Assembly: GCF_000745175.1 (NCBI RefSeq)
Contig: NZ_JQNI01000002.1
Location: 1,200,001-1,264,000 of the forward strand
DNA: 64,000 nt
Direction of reading: 5' to 3'
Source of the DNA: Deinococcus sp. YIM 77859
GTDB taxonomy: Bacteria; Deinococcota; Deinococci; Deinococcales; Deinococcaceae
Shown here: piece after piece, positions 28,305-38,014 of the stretch
Numbering within the stretch: the stretch's first letter is position 1
How the letters are laid out: each line of letters starts with the position of its first letter
Program-made: the position numbers and the translations under genes
The notes under the pieces: model-generated
Told to the model about the DNA's origin: nothing
Seen by the model: only the letters and a program-made list of their open reading frames with translations
The model's database searches: none

Positions 28305-28331
28305 AAGCCGTCCGCTTCGCGCGGGCGGTTT
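28305..28331. terminator. Bidirectional hairpin after the fasciclin gene
   Basis: An 11-pair stem (AAGCCGTCCGC / GCGGGCGGTTT, two G-T pairs) with loop TTCGC, 21 bases after the fasciclin stop and just before the convergent phosphoesterase stop. T-rich end (TTTGTT) on the plus strand. Confidence 0.65.
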
Positions 28332-28333
28332 GT

Positions 28334-29170
28334 TCAAGCGGGTTGCGGTGGGTGCTGCTGCAAAAAGGCCGCCCAAGTACGAGCGTCGCGGGGATAGCCG
28401 TGGGTTTCGGTCCACAGCCAGTAGGGCGTGTAGAGGCTGCGGGCCGTGCGAAGCTCGTCACGGAAGATCTCAGCGCTGAGGCCCGTCTCCAGTAGCCCGC
28501 TGGTCTCAAAACGCTTCAGCACACCTGTACGGTCGTAGGGCACAGCCCGGAACTCGGGCACCCACCCTCCCGGTGTCGCCGTCAGCAACAGGTACTGGGC
28601 GCGCGGGTCGCCGTTGGCAGGTGCACCGACGGCACCGGTATTCAGCACCAGCACGCCGTTTCGGGTCGCCTGAGCCGGACGGTGAATGTGCGAGCCAACA
28701 AGCACGCCCGCTTCACCCGCCAGTTCCGCGACCCGTTCCGGCGGGGTGCGCTCGCTGAGGCCCTCGCGGTAATGGGCAGGGGTGCCGTGGGCGACGCGCA
28801 CTTCCGGCAGGCCAGGAACGGCGAGCGTCACCGTCGTGGGCCAGGTTGCCGGGACGTGCAACAGGCCCGCACGGTCAAGCTCCTCGGCGCTCCAGGCGGT
28901 CGCGCCCCAAAAGGGGTCGGTGAACCAGCTCCTGGGCAGCGCGTCGCTGCGGCTGTGCCACAACCGCACCAGGTCGTCGTGGTTTCCCAGCGTGAACGTC
29001 ACGCCCTCCCGCGCGAGCAGCAGGGCAAGCGCCTCTACGGAGTCCGGCCCCCGGTTGACCACGTCCCCATTCACGATGACGCGTTCTGCGCCCTGTGCCT
29101 CCGCATCGGCCAACACTGCCCGCAGGGCGTCGGCATTGCCGTGAATGTCAGCGATCAGGGCGGCACGCAC
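28334..29170 (-). CDS. Calcineurin-like metallophosphoesterase
   Basis: 278 residues from GTG 29170. Metal-binding motifs in order: LIADIHGN, VNGDVVNRGP, TLGNHDD, then VAHGTP and GSHIHRPAQ. This YfcE/MJ0936-like group hydrolyses phosphodiesters or phosphomonoesters with two metals; the substrate is unknown. The codon ATG three residues earlier (29179) overlaps a TAGAAT -10 box that lies 7 bases before the GTG, so leaderless initiation at the GTG is favoured. It diverges from cysK by 59 bases. Confidence 0.85.
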   Translation of the reverse strand: MRAALIADIHGNADALRAVLADAEAQGAERVIVNGDVVNRGPDSVEALALLLAREGVTFTLGNHDDLVRLWHSRSDALPRSWFTDPFWGATAWSAEELDRAGLLHVPATWPTTVTLAVPGLPEVRVAHGTPAHYREGLSERTPPERVAELAGEAGVLVGSHIHRPAQATRNGVLVLNTGAVGAPANGDPRAQYLLLTATPGGWVPEFRAVPYDRTGVLKRFETSGLLETGLSAEIFRDELRTARSLYTPYWLWTETHGYPRDARTWAAFLQQHPPQPA

Positions 29171-29177
29171 GCTCGGC

Positions 29178-29183
29178 ATTCTA
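29178..29183 (-). promoter_or_regulatory. -10 box TAGAAT for the phosphoesterase
   Basis: TAGAAT on the minus strand, 7 bases before GTG 29170; it contains the AT of the alternative ATG at 29179. Confidence 0.5.
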
Positions 29184-29216
29184 GGACCGGTTGCAGTGCT
29201 GGAGGCCGCACCGCTT

Positions 29217-29222
29217 TACACT
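29217..29222 (+). promoter_or_regulatory. -10 box TACACT for the cysteine synthase
   Basis: TACACT ends 7 bases before ATG 29230; no SD. Confidence 0.6.
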
Positions 29223-29229
29223 TCAAAGT

Positions 29230-30204
29230 ATGATTGACGCGCTTGTAGGCAACACGCCCCTGGTGCAGCTTCGTCGGGTGGTCGAGCCGGGAATGGCGGA
29301 CGTGTTTGTCAAGCTGGAGGGCCTGAATCCGGGAGGCAGCATCAAGGACCGCACCGCGCTGGGGCTGATCGAGGACGCCGAGCGCCGCGGCCTGCTGAAG
29401 CCCGGCAGCACCATCGTGGAGCCGACCAGCGGGAACACCGGCATTGGGCTGGCGCAGATCGCCGCGGCAAAAGGCTACCGGCTGATCCTGTGCATGCCGG
29501 CCCAGATGAGCGAGGAACGCAAACGCACCCTGACGGCCTACGGCGCCCAGCTGGTCCTCACCGATCCCGAGCAGCGGATGCTCGCGGCCATCGAGGAGGC
29601 CGAGCGCATCGCGCGGGAAGAGGGCGCCGTCCTGCTGGGCCAGTTCACCAATCCCGCCAATCCCGCCATGCACGAGCGCACCACCGGTCCTGAGTTGTGG
29701 AAGCAGATGGAAGGACGCCTGGACGCGTTTGTGTACGGGTCCGGGACCGGCGGCACCATCAGCGGCGTGGGCCGCTTTTTAAAGCGGCAGAATCCCGCTG
29801 TGCGGGTGATTGCGGTGGAACCTGCTCGCAGCAACGTCCTCTCGGGCGGTGAGCGCGGCGAACACGGCTTTCAGGGCATGGGGCCGGGCTTTATCCCCGA
29901 GAACCTCGACCGCTCGGTGATTGACGAGGTGATTCCCGTCTGGGAGGAGGATGCCTATCCCCTCGCCCGCCGCCTCGCCCGTGAGGAAGGCATCTTTGTG
30001 GGCATGAGCAGCGGCGCCATGATCTGGGCCGCGCTCGCCGTCGCTCGCCGCCTCGGCCCCGGACGGCGGGTGGCGACCATCGCGGTGGACACCGGCACCC
30101 GCTACCTGACAACCAGCCTCTTCGACGAGACGCGGACCGGGACCCCCAAGGGCTACCAACCCTACTCGCGCGAGAAGCTGGAAGCCGCAGCGGAAACAGC
30201 CTGA
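29230..30204 (+). CDS. cysK: Cysteine synthase / PLP-dependent O-acetylserine sulfhydrylase
   Basis: 324 residues, fold type II. It makes cysteine from O-acetylserine and sulfide. Marks: VGNTPLVQLRRV, the PLP Lys in LEGLNPGGSIKDRTAL (near residue 42), the substrate loop EPTSGNTGIGLAQIAAAKGY, and the phosphate loop YGSGTGGTISGVGRFLK. GMSSGAMIWAAL supplies the pyridine-contact Ser. CysM or cystathionine beta-synthase-like specificity cannot be excluded from sequence alone. Start fixed by the TACACT box. Confidence 0.9.
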   Translation: MIDALVGNTPLVQLRRVVEPGMADVFVKLEGLNPGGSIKDRTALGLIEDAERRGLLKPGSTIVEPTSGNTGIGLAQIAAAKGYRLILCMPAQMSEERKRTLTAYGAQLVLTDPEQRMLAAIEEAERIAREEGAVLLGQFTNPANPAMHERTTGPELWKQMEGRLDAFVYGSGTGGTISGVGRFLKRQNPAVRVIAVEPARSNVLSGGERGEHGFQGMGPGFIPENLDRSVIDEVIPVWEEDAYPLARRLAREEGIFVGMSSGAMIWAALAVARRLGPGRRVATIAVDTGTRYLTTSLFDETRTGTPKGYQPYSREKLEAAAETA

Positions 30205-30214
30205 CCGGCGTTTC

Positions 30215-30934
30215 CTACCGCCGCCGCCCGCCGAACATGCCGATCAGGTCATCCAGGGCATTCCCGTCACCGTCGCGGTCAAGGACGCTGTTGAGGGTGC
30301 CGATCATCCCGCCTAGGTTCCCCATCTGGCCCATCTGACCTGTCCCGTGGTGTCCGGGATGCCCCAGGGGCTGTTGGGCCGGTGGGTGGGTGTAGCCGGG
30401 AATCACGGGCCCGCCGCCCAGCACACCCCCCTGCGGTTGCGGCGGCATCCCCCCCAACAGACCGCCAAGCAGGCCGCCCAGGTCAATTCCGCCTGTTCCT
30501 CCGGTCTGACCACCCCAGCTGCCGCCCATCTGGCCCTGACGGCGGCGGCTGAGGTACGCGAGCACAAGCGGAGCAAGCATGGAGAGAAGCTGCATGGCAA
30601 GCTGCGGATCGATTCCGGCACGGCGGCTCACGGCGTTCGCAGCGGCCTGCTGCTGGCTCCCAAACACGTGCCCCAGGATCTTGCGGCCTTCTCCCAGGTC
30701 CGGCGTCTGCCCCTGCCCAAACAGGTCCAGGGCACGCCCGTCGTGCTCGTCCAGGGCGCCCGACAGAGCCTGCGCCCCCGCGGGGTCCTGAGCGTTGCGG
30801 GTCATCGCACCGAGCAGCAGCGGCAGCGCCGCTTCCAGGGCAGCTTCCGTCTGTTGGGGCGAGGTTCCAAGCTGACGGCTGACTGTCTGTTGCGCCTGTC
30901 CCAGCCCGCCCAGCGTGTTCAAGATATCCATCAT
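30215..30934 (-). CDS. DUF937 (YidB-like) protein
   Basis: 239 residues. The N-terminal ~135 residues are helical and match DUF937: DILNTLGGLGQAQQTVSRQLGTSPQQTEAALEAALPLLLGAMTRNA and GHVFGSQQQAAANAVSRRAGIDPQLAMQLLSMLAPLVLAYL. Then come ~80 residues of Gly/Gln/Pro-rich low complexity and a final DRDGDGNALDDLIGMF that looks like a single calcium-loop motif. Role unknown. AGGAGGAA six bases before ATG 30934 is a strong SD. Confidence 0.85.
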   Translation of the reverse strand: MMDILNTLGGLGQAQQTVSRQLGTSPQQTEAALEAALPLLLGAMTRNAQDPAGAQALSGALDEHDGRALDLFGQGQTPDLGEGRKILGHVFGSQQQAAANAVSRRAGIDPQLAMQLLSMLAPLVLAYLSRRRQGQMGGSWGGQTGGTGGIDLGGLLGGLLGGMPPQPQGGVLGGGPVIPGYTHPPAQQPLGHPGHHGTGQMGQMGNLGGMIGTLNSVLDRDGDGNALDDLIGMFGGRRR

Positions 30935-31237
30935 GGTGCGTTCCTCCTGGGGGAAAGCAAAACTTCACGCCCAACGTACCCAAGCCCGGTGAGCCGCGGA
31001 GCGGAAGGCATTGAGGCTTCCCTGACGTTTGCTCCTCCGCCATCCGGCGCATGTGCTCCCCAGAGCACGACCCTTATCCTCCGCATTCCCGGTTCGGCAA
31101 CTGGAGAGGGGAGGAACCTTGAACGCAGCACCTCTGATACGAGCTTGCGGTGAGTCGCAGACCAACCCCACCGAAGGAAGTTTGAAGGCAGACCCTAGGG
31201 TGCTCTCCCGGGTGTTCTGGAGTCAGAGCACGTCGGG
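30935..31237. promoter_or_regulatory. 303-base divergent intergenic region with related inverted repeats
   Basis: It lies between the DUF937 gene (minus) and the ABC exporter operon (plus). It holds GTGCTC-CCCA-GAGCAC at 31053-31068, and a second GTGCTCT...AGAGCAC at 31200-31231 with an 18-base centre, ending 6 bases before the exporter ATG. No good -10 box or terminator is visible. The repeats may be operators for the exporter. Confidence 0.4.
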
Positions 31238-32053
31238 ATGAGGCAGGCGGGGAGAGGACACGTCCGCCCGTATCTGAGCGCGGCCCGGCTGAGTTTCCGG
31301 CGGCAGTTCGCGTACCCGGCGGCGACGTTTTGGGGCCTCACGACCAACCTGTTTTTCGGCGCGTTGCGGCTGGCGGTGCTGCTCGCCCTCTTCGGTCTCA
31401 ACCCGCAGGTGGCGGGCTACACGCCACAGGACGCCGTCACGTACACGGGCCTGACGCAGGCATTTCTGATGGCCTATAGCCTCTTTGGGTGGTACGACCT
31501 GATGCGGAGCGTTCAGCGGGGCGAGGTTGCGACCGAGCTGCTGCGCCCGCACAGTTTCCTGGGGTTCTGGCTCGCCCAGGACGCTGGCCGGGCCGCCGCA
31601 CAGTTTCTGCTGCGGGGCGTGACGATCCTGGCCCTGTATGCCCTGCTCTGGGGCCTCAAGCTTCCCCAGGGAGTAGAGGGGTGGACCTTGACGGCACTCA
31701 GCGTGGGGCTCGCCTGGGCGTGCGGGTTTGCCTTCCGCTTCCTGGTGAACTGTGCGGCGTTCTGGACGCCCGACGCGGTGGGCATCGGCCGCTTTGCCTG
31801 GGCGCTGCTGGGCCTCGCCTGCGGCTTTCTGATGCCGCTGGCCTTTTTTCCGCCGTGGTTCCAGTTCCTCCTCGCCTGGACCCCCTTTCCCAGCATGCTG
31901 AATAGCCCGGTGGAACTGTGGCTGGGTGTCAAGCGGGGCGAGGAGGCCCTACGCGTGCTGGGTGTTCAGGCTGCCTGGACCGTCGCCCTGCTGGGACTCG
32001 CGCAGTTCGTGCTGGCCCGCGGCCTGCGGCGGCTGGAGGTGGCCGGTGGATAG
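31238..32053 (+). CDS. ABC-2 type exporter permease, first subunit
   Basis: 271 residues with six predicted spans. The opening RPYLSAARLSFRRQFAYPAATFWGLTTNLFFGALRLAVLLALF and the cytoplasmic loop SVQRGEVATELLRPHSFLGFWLAQDAGR match the COG4587 group of ABC-2 permeases, which pair with a COG3694 permease and a COG4586 ATPase, sometimes annotated as viologen exporters. That three-gene set is complete here. Substrate unknown. It overlaps the next start by 8 bases. No SD stands out before ATG 31238. Confidence 0.85.
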   Translation: MRQAGRGHVRPYLSAARLSFRRQFAYPAATFWGLTTNLFFGALRLAVLLALFGLNPQVAGYTPQDAVTYTGLTQAFLMAYSLFGWYDLMRSVQRGEVATELLRPHSFLGFWLAQDAGRAAAQFLLRGVTILALYALLWGLKLPQGVEGWTLTALSVGLAWACGFAFRFLVNCAAFWTPDAVGIGRFAWALLGLACGFLMPLAFFPPWFQFLLAWTPFPSMLNSPVELWLGVKRGEEALRVLGVQAAWTVALLGLAQFVLARGLRRLEVAGG

Positions 32054-32891
32054 GCGAAGAGCAGGAGGCCCACTGCTCCCGGCCGTTCGCCTGCTTCATC
32101 TTTATTTCCGTCTGCTGGAGGCACAGGCGCGTTCGCAGCTCGCCTCGCCCACCGCCTTTGTGCTCGACGCTCTCGCGGCCGCCCTGGTGACGGCGGCGGA
32201 GTTCGCAGCCTTTGCGCTGGTGCTGCCCCGCTTCGGCAGCCTGCACGGCTGGACATTGGGCGAGGTGGCGCTGCTGTACGGCCTGGCAGAACTCGCGTTC
32301 GTGCTGATGGACGTCCTGTTTGGCGGCTTCGACGCGCCGAACCTGGGGGCACATGTCCGCAGCGGCAGCTTCAGCACGTTCCTGCTGCGGCCCGTTCCAC
32401 TCCCGGTGCAGGTGTTCGGGTCGGATTTCGCCCTGCGCCGCCTCACCCGGGTCCTGCTCGCGGCGGGGATCGTCGCGTACGGCGTCTTGAGGGTGGACGT
32501 GACGTGGAGCCTAGAGAAGACGCTCCTGCTCGCGGGCAGCGTGTTGGGCATGATCGCCTTTTTTGGGGGGCTCTTCGTGGTGGGTGGCACCCTGACCTTT
32601 TGGACGGTGGAGAGCGTCGAGGCCATGAATGTCCTCACCTACGGCAGCCGTACGCTGATCTCCTTTCCCATGGACATCTACGCGACCTGGCTGCGCCGCG
32701 TCTTCACGTACCTGGTTCCCGCCGCGTTCCTGAGTGCCTTTCCCGTCCTGCACGTCCTGGGACGGCCCCTTCCAGACGGCCTGCCCAGTTGGGCCGCGTT
32801 CCTCTCCCCCGTCCTTGGCTCCCTGATGCTGGCCGCCGCTTTCGCCTTCTGGCGGGTGGGGGTGCGGCGGTACCACGGAACGGGCTCGTAA
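32046..32891 (+). CDS. ABC-2 type exporter permease, second subunit
   Basis: 281 residues from a GTG that overlaps the first permease by 8 bases. Six spans; LRLLHLYFRLLEAQARSQLASPTAFVLDALAAALVTAAEFAAF and the loop FGGFDAPNLGAHVRSGSFSTFLLRPVPLPVQVFGSDF (same topology as LLRPHSFLGFW in the partner) mark the COG3694 group. Together with the partner it would form the heterodimeric pore. The ATPase follows after 10 bases. Confidence 0.85.
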   Translation: MDRRRAGGPLLPAVRLLHLYFRLLEAQARSQLASPTAFVLDALAAALVTAAEFAAFALVLPRFGSLHGWTLGEVALLYGLAELAFVLMDVLFGGFDAPNLGAHVRSGSFSTFLLRPVPLPVQVFGSDFALRRLTRVLLAAGIVAYGVLRVDVTWSLEKTLLLAGSVLGMIAFFGGLFVVGGTLTFWTVESVEAMNVLTYGSRTLISFPMDIYATWLRRVFTYLVPAAFLSAFPVLHVLGRPLPDGLPSWAAFLSPVLGSLMLAAAFAFWRVGVRRYHGTGS

Positions 32892-32901
32892 AGGAGTTGC
32901 C

Positions 32902-33861
32902 ATGATCGAAGTCGAACACCTCCGCAAATCCTTTCAGACCCGCAGCGGTGGGTTGCTGCGCGGCACGCGGCGAACCGTCGAGGCCGTGCGGGACGTGAGT
33001 TTCCGTGTCGAGCGGGGAGAGGTGGTGGGGTACCTGGGACCGAACGGCGCGGGAAAAAGCACGACCATCAAGGTGCTGACCGGACTGCTGGTGCCGACCT
33101 CGGGGCGGGTGGAGGTGGCGGGGCGGGTCCCCTGGCGGGACCGGCGGCGGCACGTGGCGCGGCTGGGCGCGGTCTTTGGGCAAAGGACGACGCTGTGGTG
33201 GGACCTGCCCGTGCGCGACTCACTGGACCTCCTGCGCGACGTGTACCGCGTTCCCCCCGCTCGCTTCCGGGAGAACCTCCGGACACTGAGCGAACTGCTG
33301 GAGTTGGGGCCCTTTTTAGGCACTCCGGCCCGCGCTCTTTCGCTGGGGCAGCGGATGCGGGCAGACCTGGCGGCGGCGATGCTGCACGACCCCGACCTCC
33401 TGTTTCTGGACGAGCCGACCGTGGGTCTGGACGTGGTGGCCAAGGAACGCATTCGCGAGTTCGTGCGGCACGTCAACCGCACGCGGGAGGTGACCGTGCT
33501 GCTCACCACCCACGACCTGACAGACGTGGAGCGCCTGGCCCGGCGGGTGATGATCATCGACCGTGGGGCGCTGCTGTATGACGGCACCCTGCCCGCCCTT
33601 CAGACCCGCTTCGGCAGTGCGCGTCAGCTTGTGGTGGACTTTGAGGTTCCGCCCGCCAACCCCCGGGTGCCCGGCCTGGACCTCGTGAGTGTAGAGGGCC
33701 CCCGCGTCACCTATGCCTTCACCGGCGCGGCGGCGCAGCCCATCGCCCTCGCTACCGCCCATGCGCCGGTGCGGGACATCACCGTACGCGAACCGGACAT
33801 CGAGGCCACCATCCGGCGGATTTACGAGGGGAACCTCTTGCAGCCCGGGGCCGTACCCTGA
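32902..33861 (+). CDS. ABC exporter ATPase of the ABC-2 operon
   Basis: 319 residues. Walker A is YLGPNGAGKSTTIKVLTG near residue 50, Q-loop VFGQRTTLWWDLPV, signature LSLGQRMRADLAAAML, Walker B LLFLDEPTVGLDVVAKE and H-loop LLTTHDLTDVERLA. The signature LSLGQ replaces the common LSGGQ, as is normal in the COG4586 group. A ~80-residue C-terminal extension follows the ATPase fold. AAAGGAG seven bases before ATG 32902. Energy-coupling subunit of the exporter. Confidence 0.92.
   Translation: MIEVEHLRKSFQTRSGGLLRGTRRTVEAVRDVSFRVERGEVVGYLGPNGAGKSTTIKVLTGLLVPTSGRVEVAGRVPWRDRRRHVARLGAVFGQRTTLWWDLPVRDSLDLLRDVYRVPPARFRENLRTLSELLELGPFLGTPARALSLGQRMRADLAAAMLHDPDLLFLDEPTVGLDVVAKERIREFVRHVNRTREVTVLLTTHDLTDVERLARRVMIIDRGALLYDGTLPALQTRFGSARQLVVDFEVPPANPRVPGLDLVSVEGPRVTYAFTGAAAQPIALATAHAPVRDITVREPDIEATIRRIYEGNLLQPGAVP
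33854..33859 (+). promoter_or_regulatory. -10 box TACCCT overlapping the ABC ATPase stop
   Basis: TACCCT ends 5 bases before ATG 33865; the CCC-TGA of the ATPase gene's end is part of it. The identical string TACCCTGAGGCATG precedes the His-rich gene at 36206. Confidence 0.5.
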
Positions 33862-33864
33862 GGC

Positions 33865-34269
33865 ATGAGTGAGCAGCGGTCCCTGGGGCCGAGCAACGAC
33901 ACGAACCGGCAGGACGCGCGGCGAGGGAACTCCAACCTGAGCGCCCTGGTGCTGGCGCTGGCGACCTTCTCGCTGCTGCTGGACCTGGACGACCTCCCCG
34001 AGTTCAGTGCAGCGGGACAGGCCCTGTTTCTGCTGACCCTGCCCGTCCTGCTGTTCGGCTGGGTGGGGTGGTGGAGAGCGGGCCGCCGGGGCCAGGACAG
34101 GACTGTGACCTGGGTCGTGTACGGCGTGGCTCTGTGGCTCCGGGAAACGGCGGGGCTCGTCTCCGACCTCACGCTGGGCCGCCCCGTAGACCGCTGGGAT
34201 GCCGGGTTTTCGCTGGTGTTGATCGGCCTCCTGGTCTGGCTTGTCGTGGACCGTCGGCGTTCCCACTAA
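33865..34269 (+). CDS. Four-span membrane protein, unknown
   Basis: 134 residues: a ~25-residue polar N-terminus (Ser/Asn/Arg-rich), then four hydrophobic segments (about 28-46, 50-70, 80-95 and 112-128). No motif recognised. It starts 3 bases after the ABC ATPase stop with its own leaderless promoter, and is followed after 5 bases by the glycosylase gene, so it may be cotranscribed with both. Confidence 0.6.
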   Translation: MSEQRSLGPSNDTNRQDARRGNSNLSALVLALATFSLLLDLDDLPEFSAAGQALFLLTLPVLLFGWVGWWRAGRRGQDRTVTWVVYGVALWLRETAGLVSDLTLGRPVDRWDAGFSLVLIGLLVWLVVDRRRSH

Positions 34270-34274
34270 CCTCC

Positions 34275-34892
<618 letters not shown>

Positions 34893-34965
34893 AGGTGGCC
34901 AGCTGCGCCAAGGGCTGGCCGCAGAACTGGAGCGTGCCGGCCGTTGAGGGCTAGACCGGCAACGG

Positions 34966-35934
34966 CTAACGGCTGATTTCTTCCTCCCTCCACGCCTGAG
35001 CCACCCGCCGCAGCGCGTCCCGCACGCCGCTTGTCCCCTCGCGCCCGACCTGCCGCGCCGTCGTGAGCACATTCAGGGCCAGCCCCGCACGTTCCTCGGC
35101 AGCGAGCCCAGCGGGAGTAAGGGTCTGACCCCGAGCGGCCAGTTCTTCGCGGTACGCCTCCCGTAGGGCGGGGCCAAGGCGGGCGCGGTCCTGGGCGTCT
35201 AGGCGCACGTACAGCAGGTGGGCCAGGTCCTCGCCCAGGGGTGCCGCGTGGGCCTGCCCGTAGTCGATGAGGATGGGAAAGCCGCCCCCCAGCGGCCACA
35301 GCACCTGCCCAGCGTGAATGTCCCCATGGGCGAGGGTCACGCCCCGCACGGCTCCGAGCAGGGTGGGAAGAGCTCGGACAGCCCCGCGCACCGCGGCGAC
35401 CTCCCCCGGTGTCCAGTCGGGGGCAGGAGTCACGCGCTCTGCCCGGCGAAGCACCCGCCCCGCGTCCCAGCCCCACTCGCCCGTGAGTTCCGAGCGGCCA
35501 TACCAAAAGGCGTGGTGGCGGGCGAGCAGCCGCACGACCTCCAGCAGGGCCGTCTCACGCTGCTGATCCGTCTGGAACGCACCCCAACCGGTCGTCGTGT
35601 CCGTCAGGTCCCGCGTCACCAGGTGCGCGCGCCAGCGAACAGGGTCAAGCGCAGCATGCAGCAGCGGGGCGTGCGGCACCGGCGAGCGGGGCGCGAGATC
35701 GCGCAGGTAGGCCGCCTCCCGCGCCAACCGGTGGTAGGCCCGCTCGTCCCGCCAACCCGCCGGGAGGTACTTCAGGAAGAGGGGGCCATGGGCGGTAGCG
35801 TAGCGGGCAAAGGCGGCCCCCTCTCCCACCCACGCTTCCAGGCGACGGCGGGGCCCAGGAAAGGCGCGGCGCAGCTCGGGCGGCCAGAACCGTGAGCTGA
35901 CGGCGGGGCCGCCCGCGAGCCAGCCCGGCCTCAA
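34966..35934 (-). CDS. APH-like phosphotransferase family protein
   Basis: 322 residues. The kinase-like C-lobe motif is LAHGDIHAGQVLWPL near residue 207, followed by LIDYGQAHAAPLGEDLAHLL near 225, the catalytic Asp and metal Asp of the APH/choline kinase fold. The usual Asn of HxDxxxxN reads Gln (HGDIHAGQ), which may weaken Mg binding. Substrate unknown. The start is a TTG that overlaps the TGA of the His-rich gene upstream (TTGA), so the pair is probably coupled. Confidence 0.7.
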   Translation of the reverse strand: MRPGWLAGGPAVSSRFWPPELRRAFPGPRRRLEAWVGEGAAFARYATAHGPLFLKYLPAGWRDERAYHRLAREAAYLRDLAPRSPVPHAPLLHAALDPVRWRAHLVTRDLTDTTTGWGAFQTDQQRETALLEVVRLLARHHAFWYGRSELTGEWGWDAGRVLRRAERVTPAPDWTPGEVAAVRGAVRALPTLLGAVRGVTLAHGDIHAGQVLWPLGGGFPILIDYGQAHAAPLGEDLAHLLYVRLDAQDRARLGPALREAYREELAARGQTLTPAGLAAEERAGLALNVLTTARQVGREGTSGVRDALRRVAQAWREEEISR

Positions 35935-36206
35935 GCGATCAGGGAGAACACGGCAGCCGAACCGCCCGCGAGCGCGGCCCCGATCAACAAGGCCCCCAGG
36001 CAGCCCATCCGCCGTGACCGGGCCACCTGCCGGTAGTGACCGCCGCGGCTGTAGTGACCACGGTGACCGCTGCTGTGCCCCAGCACGCCGCCCAGAAACC
36101 CGGCCCCGTGACCGCTGCTGTGGCTGTGCCCCCGGTATCCGTACCCCCGGTGCCCGTGGCTATGGCTATGACCGAACGAGAAAGACCCTCCAGAAAAGCC
36201 GCTCAT
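35931..36206 (-). CDS. His/Gly/Ser-rich small protein with C-terminal membrane tail
   Basis: 91 residues. The first ~58 hold eleven His in Gly/Ser/Tyr/Arg-rich text (GHSHSHGHRGYGYRGHSHSSGHG, GHSSGHRGHYSRGGHY), then an Arg cluster and a hydrophobic tail (GCLGALLIGAALAGGSAAVFSLIA, ~70-91) long enough to span a membrane once. The layout suggests a tail-anchored, metal-binding or nucleic-acid-associated protein; no family recognised. TACCCT lies 5 bases before the ATG. It overlaps the kinase-like gene by four bases. Confidence 0.6.
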   Translation of the reverse strand: MSGFSGGSFSFGHSHSHGHRGYGYRGHSHSSGHGAGFLGGVLGHSSGHRGHYSRGGHYRQVARSRRMGCLGALLIGAALAGGSAAVFSLIA

Positions 36207-36211
36207 GCCTC

Positions 36212-36217
36212 AGGGTA
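36212..36217 (-). promoter_or_regulatory. -10 box TACCCT for the His-rich gene
   Basis: TACCCT on the minus strand, 5 bases before ATG 36206; same context as 33854. Confidence 0.5.
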
Positions 36218-36279
36218 CGCGAGCCGGGGCCAGCGGGTTCCCGGACGGGAAGAGGTCCTGCCCACCGGACGCCCGGGGG

Positions 36280-36285
36280 TATGAT
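36280..36285 (+). promoter_or_regulatory. -10 box TATGAT for glmM
   Basis: TATGAT ends 9 bases before ATG 36295, slightly longer than the other leaderless spacers. Confidence 0.5.
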
Positions 36286-36290
36286 GGCGA

Positions 36291-37629
<1,339 letters not shown>

Positions 37630-37844
37630 ACCCCGCTCCGGGGAGCGACGCGCCTGGCCCACTCGCGAGCACGGGGACCTGTTCCCCTCCTCACCTTTCT
37701 CATTTAGCCGCTCTCCCCTTCCCTCTTCCAGCCCAAAGAATGAGAAAAATGTGTACTCTGGGGCACGACTAGGAAAAGCGCACAGGACAGCATGAGTCCG
37801 CCCTCGCGCCGGGAGAAGGAAGAAAAACGAGCGAAATTCACGTG

Positions 37845-37883
37845 AAAAACCGCACAGTGCCCCTGTGGAACCGTGCGGTTTTT
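37845..37883. terminator. Perfect 11-pair bidirectional terminator hairpin
   Basis: AAAAACCGCAC (37845-37855) and GTGCGGTTTTT (37873-37883) pair fully with a 17-base loop; A-run and T-run make it usable in both directions. It closes glmM or an intergenic RNA and isolates the lipoprotein gene at 38015. Confidence 0.75.
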
Positions 37884-37926
37884 CTGCAACTTCATGAGGA
37901 TTAGATCATCTTCCTAATGAATCCCT

Positions 37927-37932
37927 TATAAT
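37927..37932 (+). promoter_or_regulatory. -10 box TATAAT upstream of the metzincin lipoprotein
   Basis: Perfect TATAAT about 82 bases before ATG 38015; no clear -35. It would give a leader of ~75 bases. Confidence 0.4.
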
Positions 37933-38014
37933 CGGCGGGCAGCTTCATCCTATCTTCACGATATAGCCTCCTGTTCCCCCTTCGAGCCTCTTCCTTCTTC
38001 TCCTTGAGAGTTTC

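Larger units (their letters stand above)
37630..38014. other. 385-base intergenic region with terminator and possible small transcript
   Basis: It is less GC-rich than its neighbours. Contents: CGCTCC/GGAGCG dyad just after glmM; TACTCT at 37754-37759 as a possible -10; the strong hairpin at 37845-37883; TATAAT at 37927-37932; and the SD-like TTGAGAG before the next gene at 38015. A transcript from ~37766 to ~37885 would be a ~120-base RNA without a convincing ORF. Confidence 0.35.

Noticed and set aside
34267..34272. TAACCT as a leaderless promoter for the DNA glycosylase
   Set aside because: Only 2 bases separate it from the ATG, and it overlaps the stop of the preceding gene; cotranscription is simpler.
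37704..37895. 63-codon minus-strand frame in the glmM-lipoprotein gap
   Set aside because: It begins within the terminator hairpin, has no SD or -10, and no recognisable protein character.
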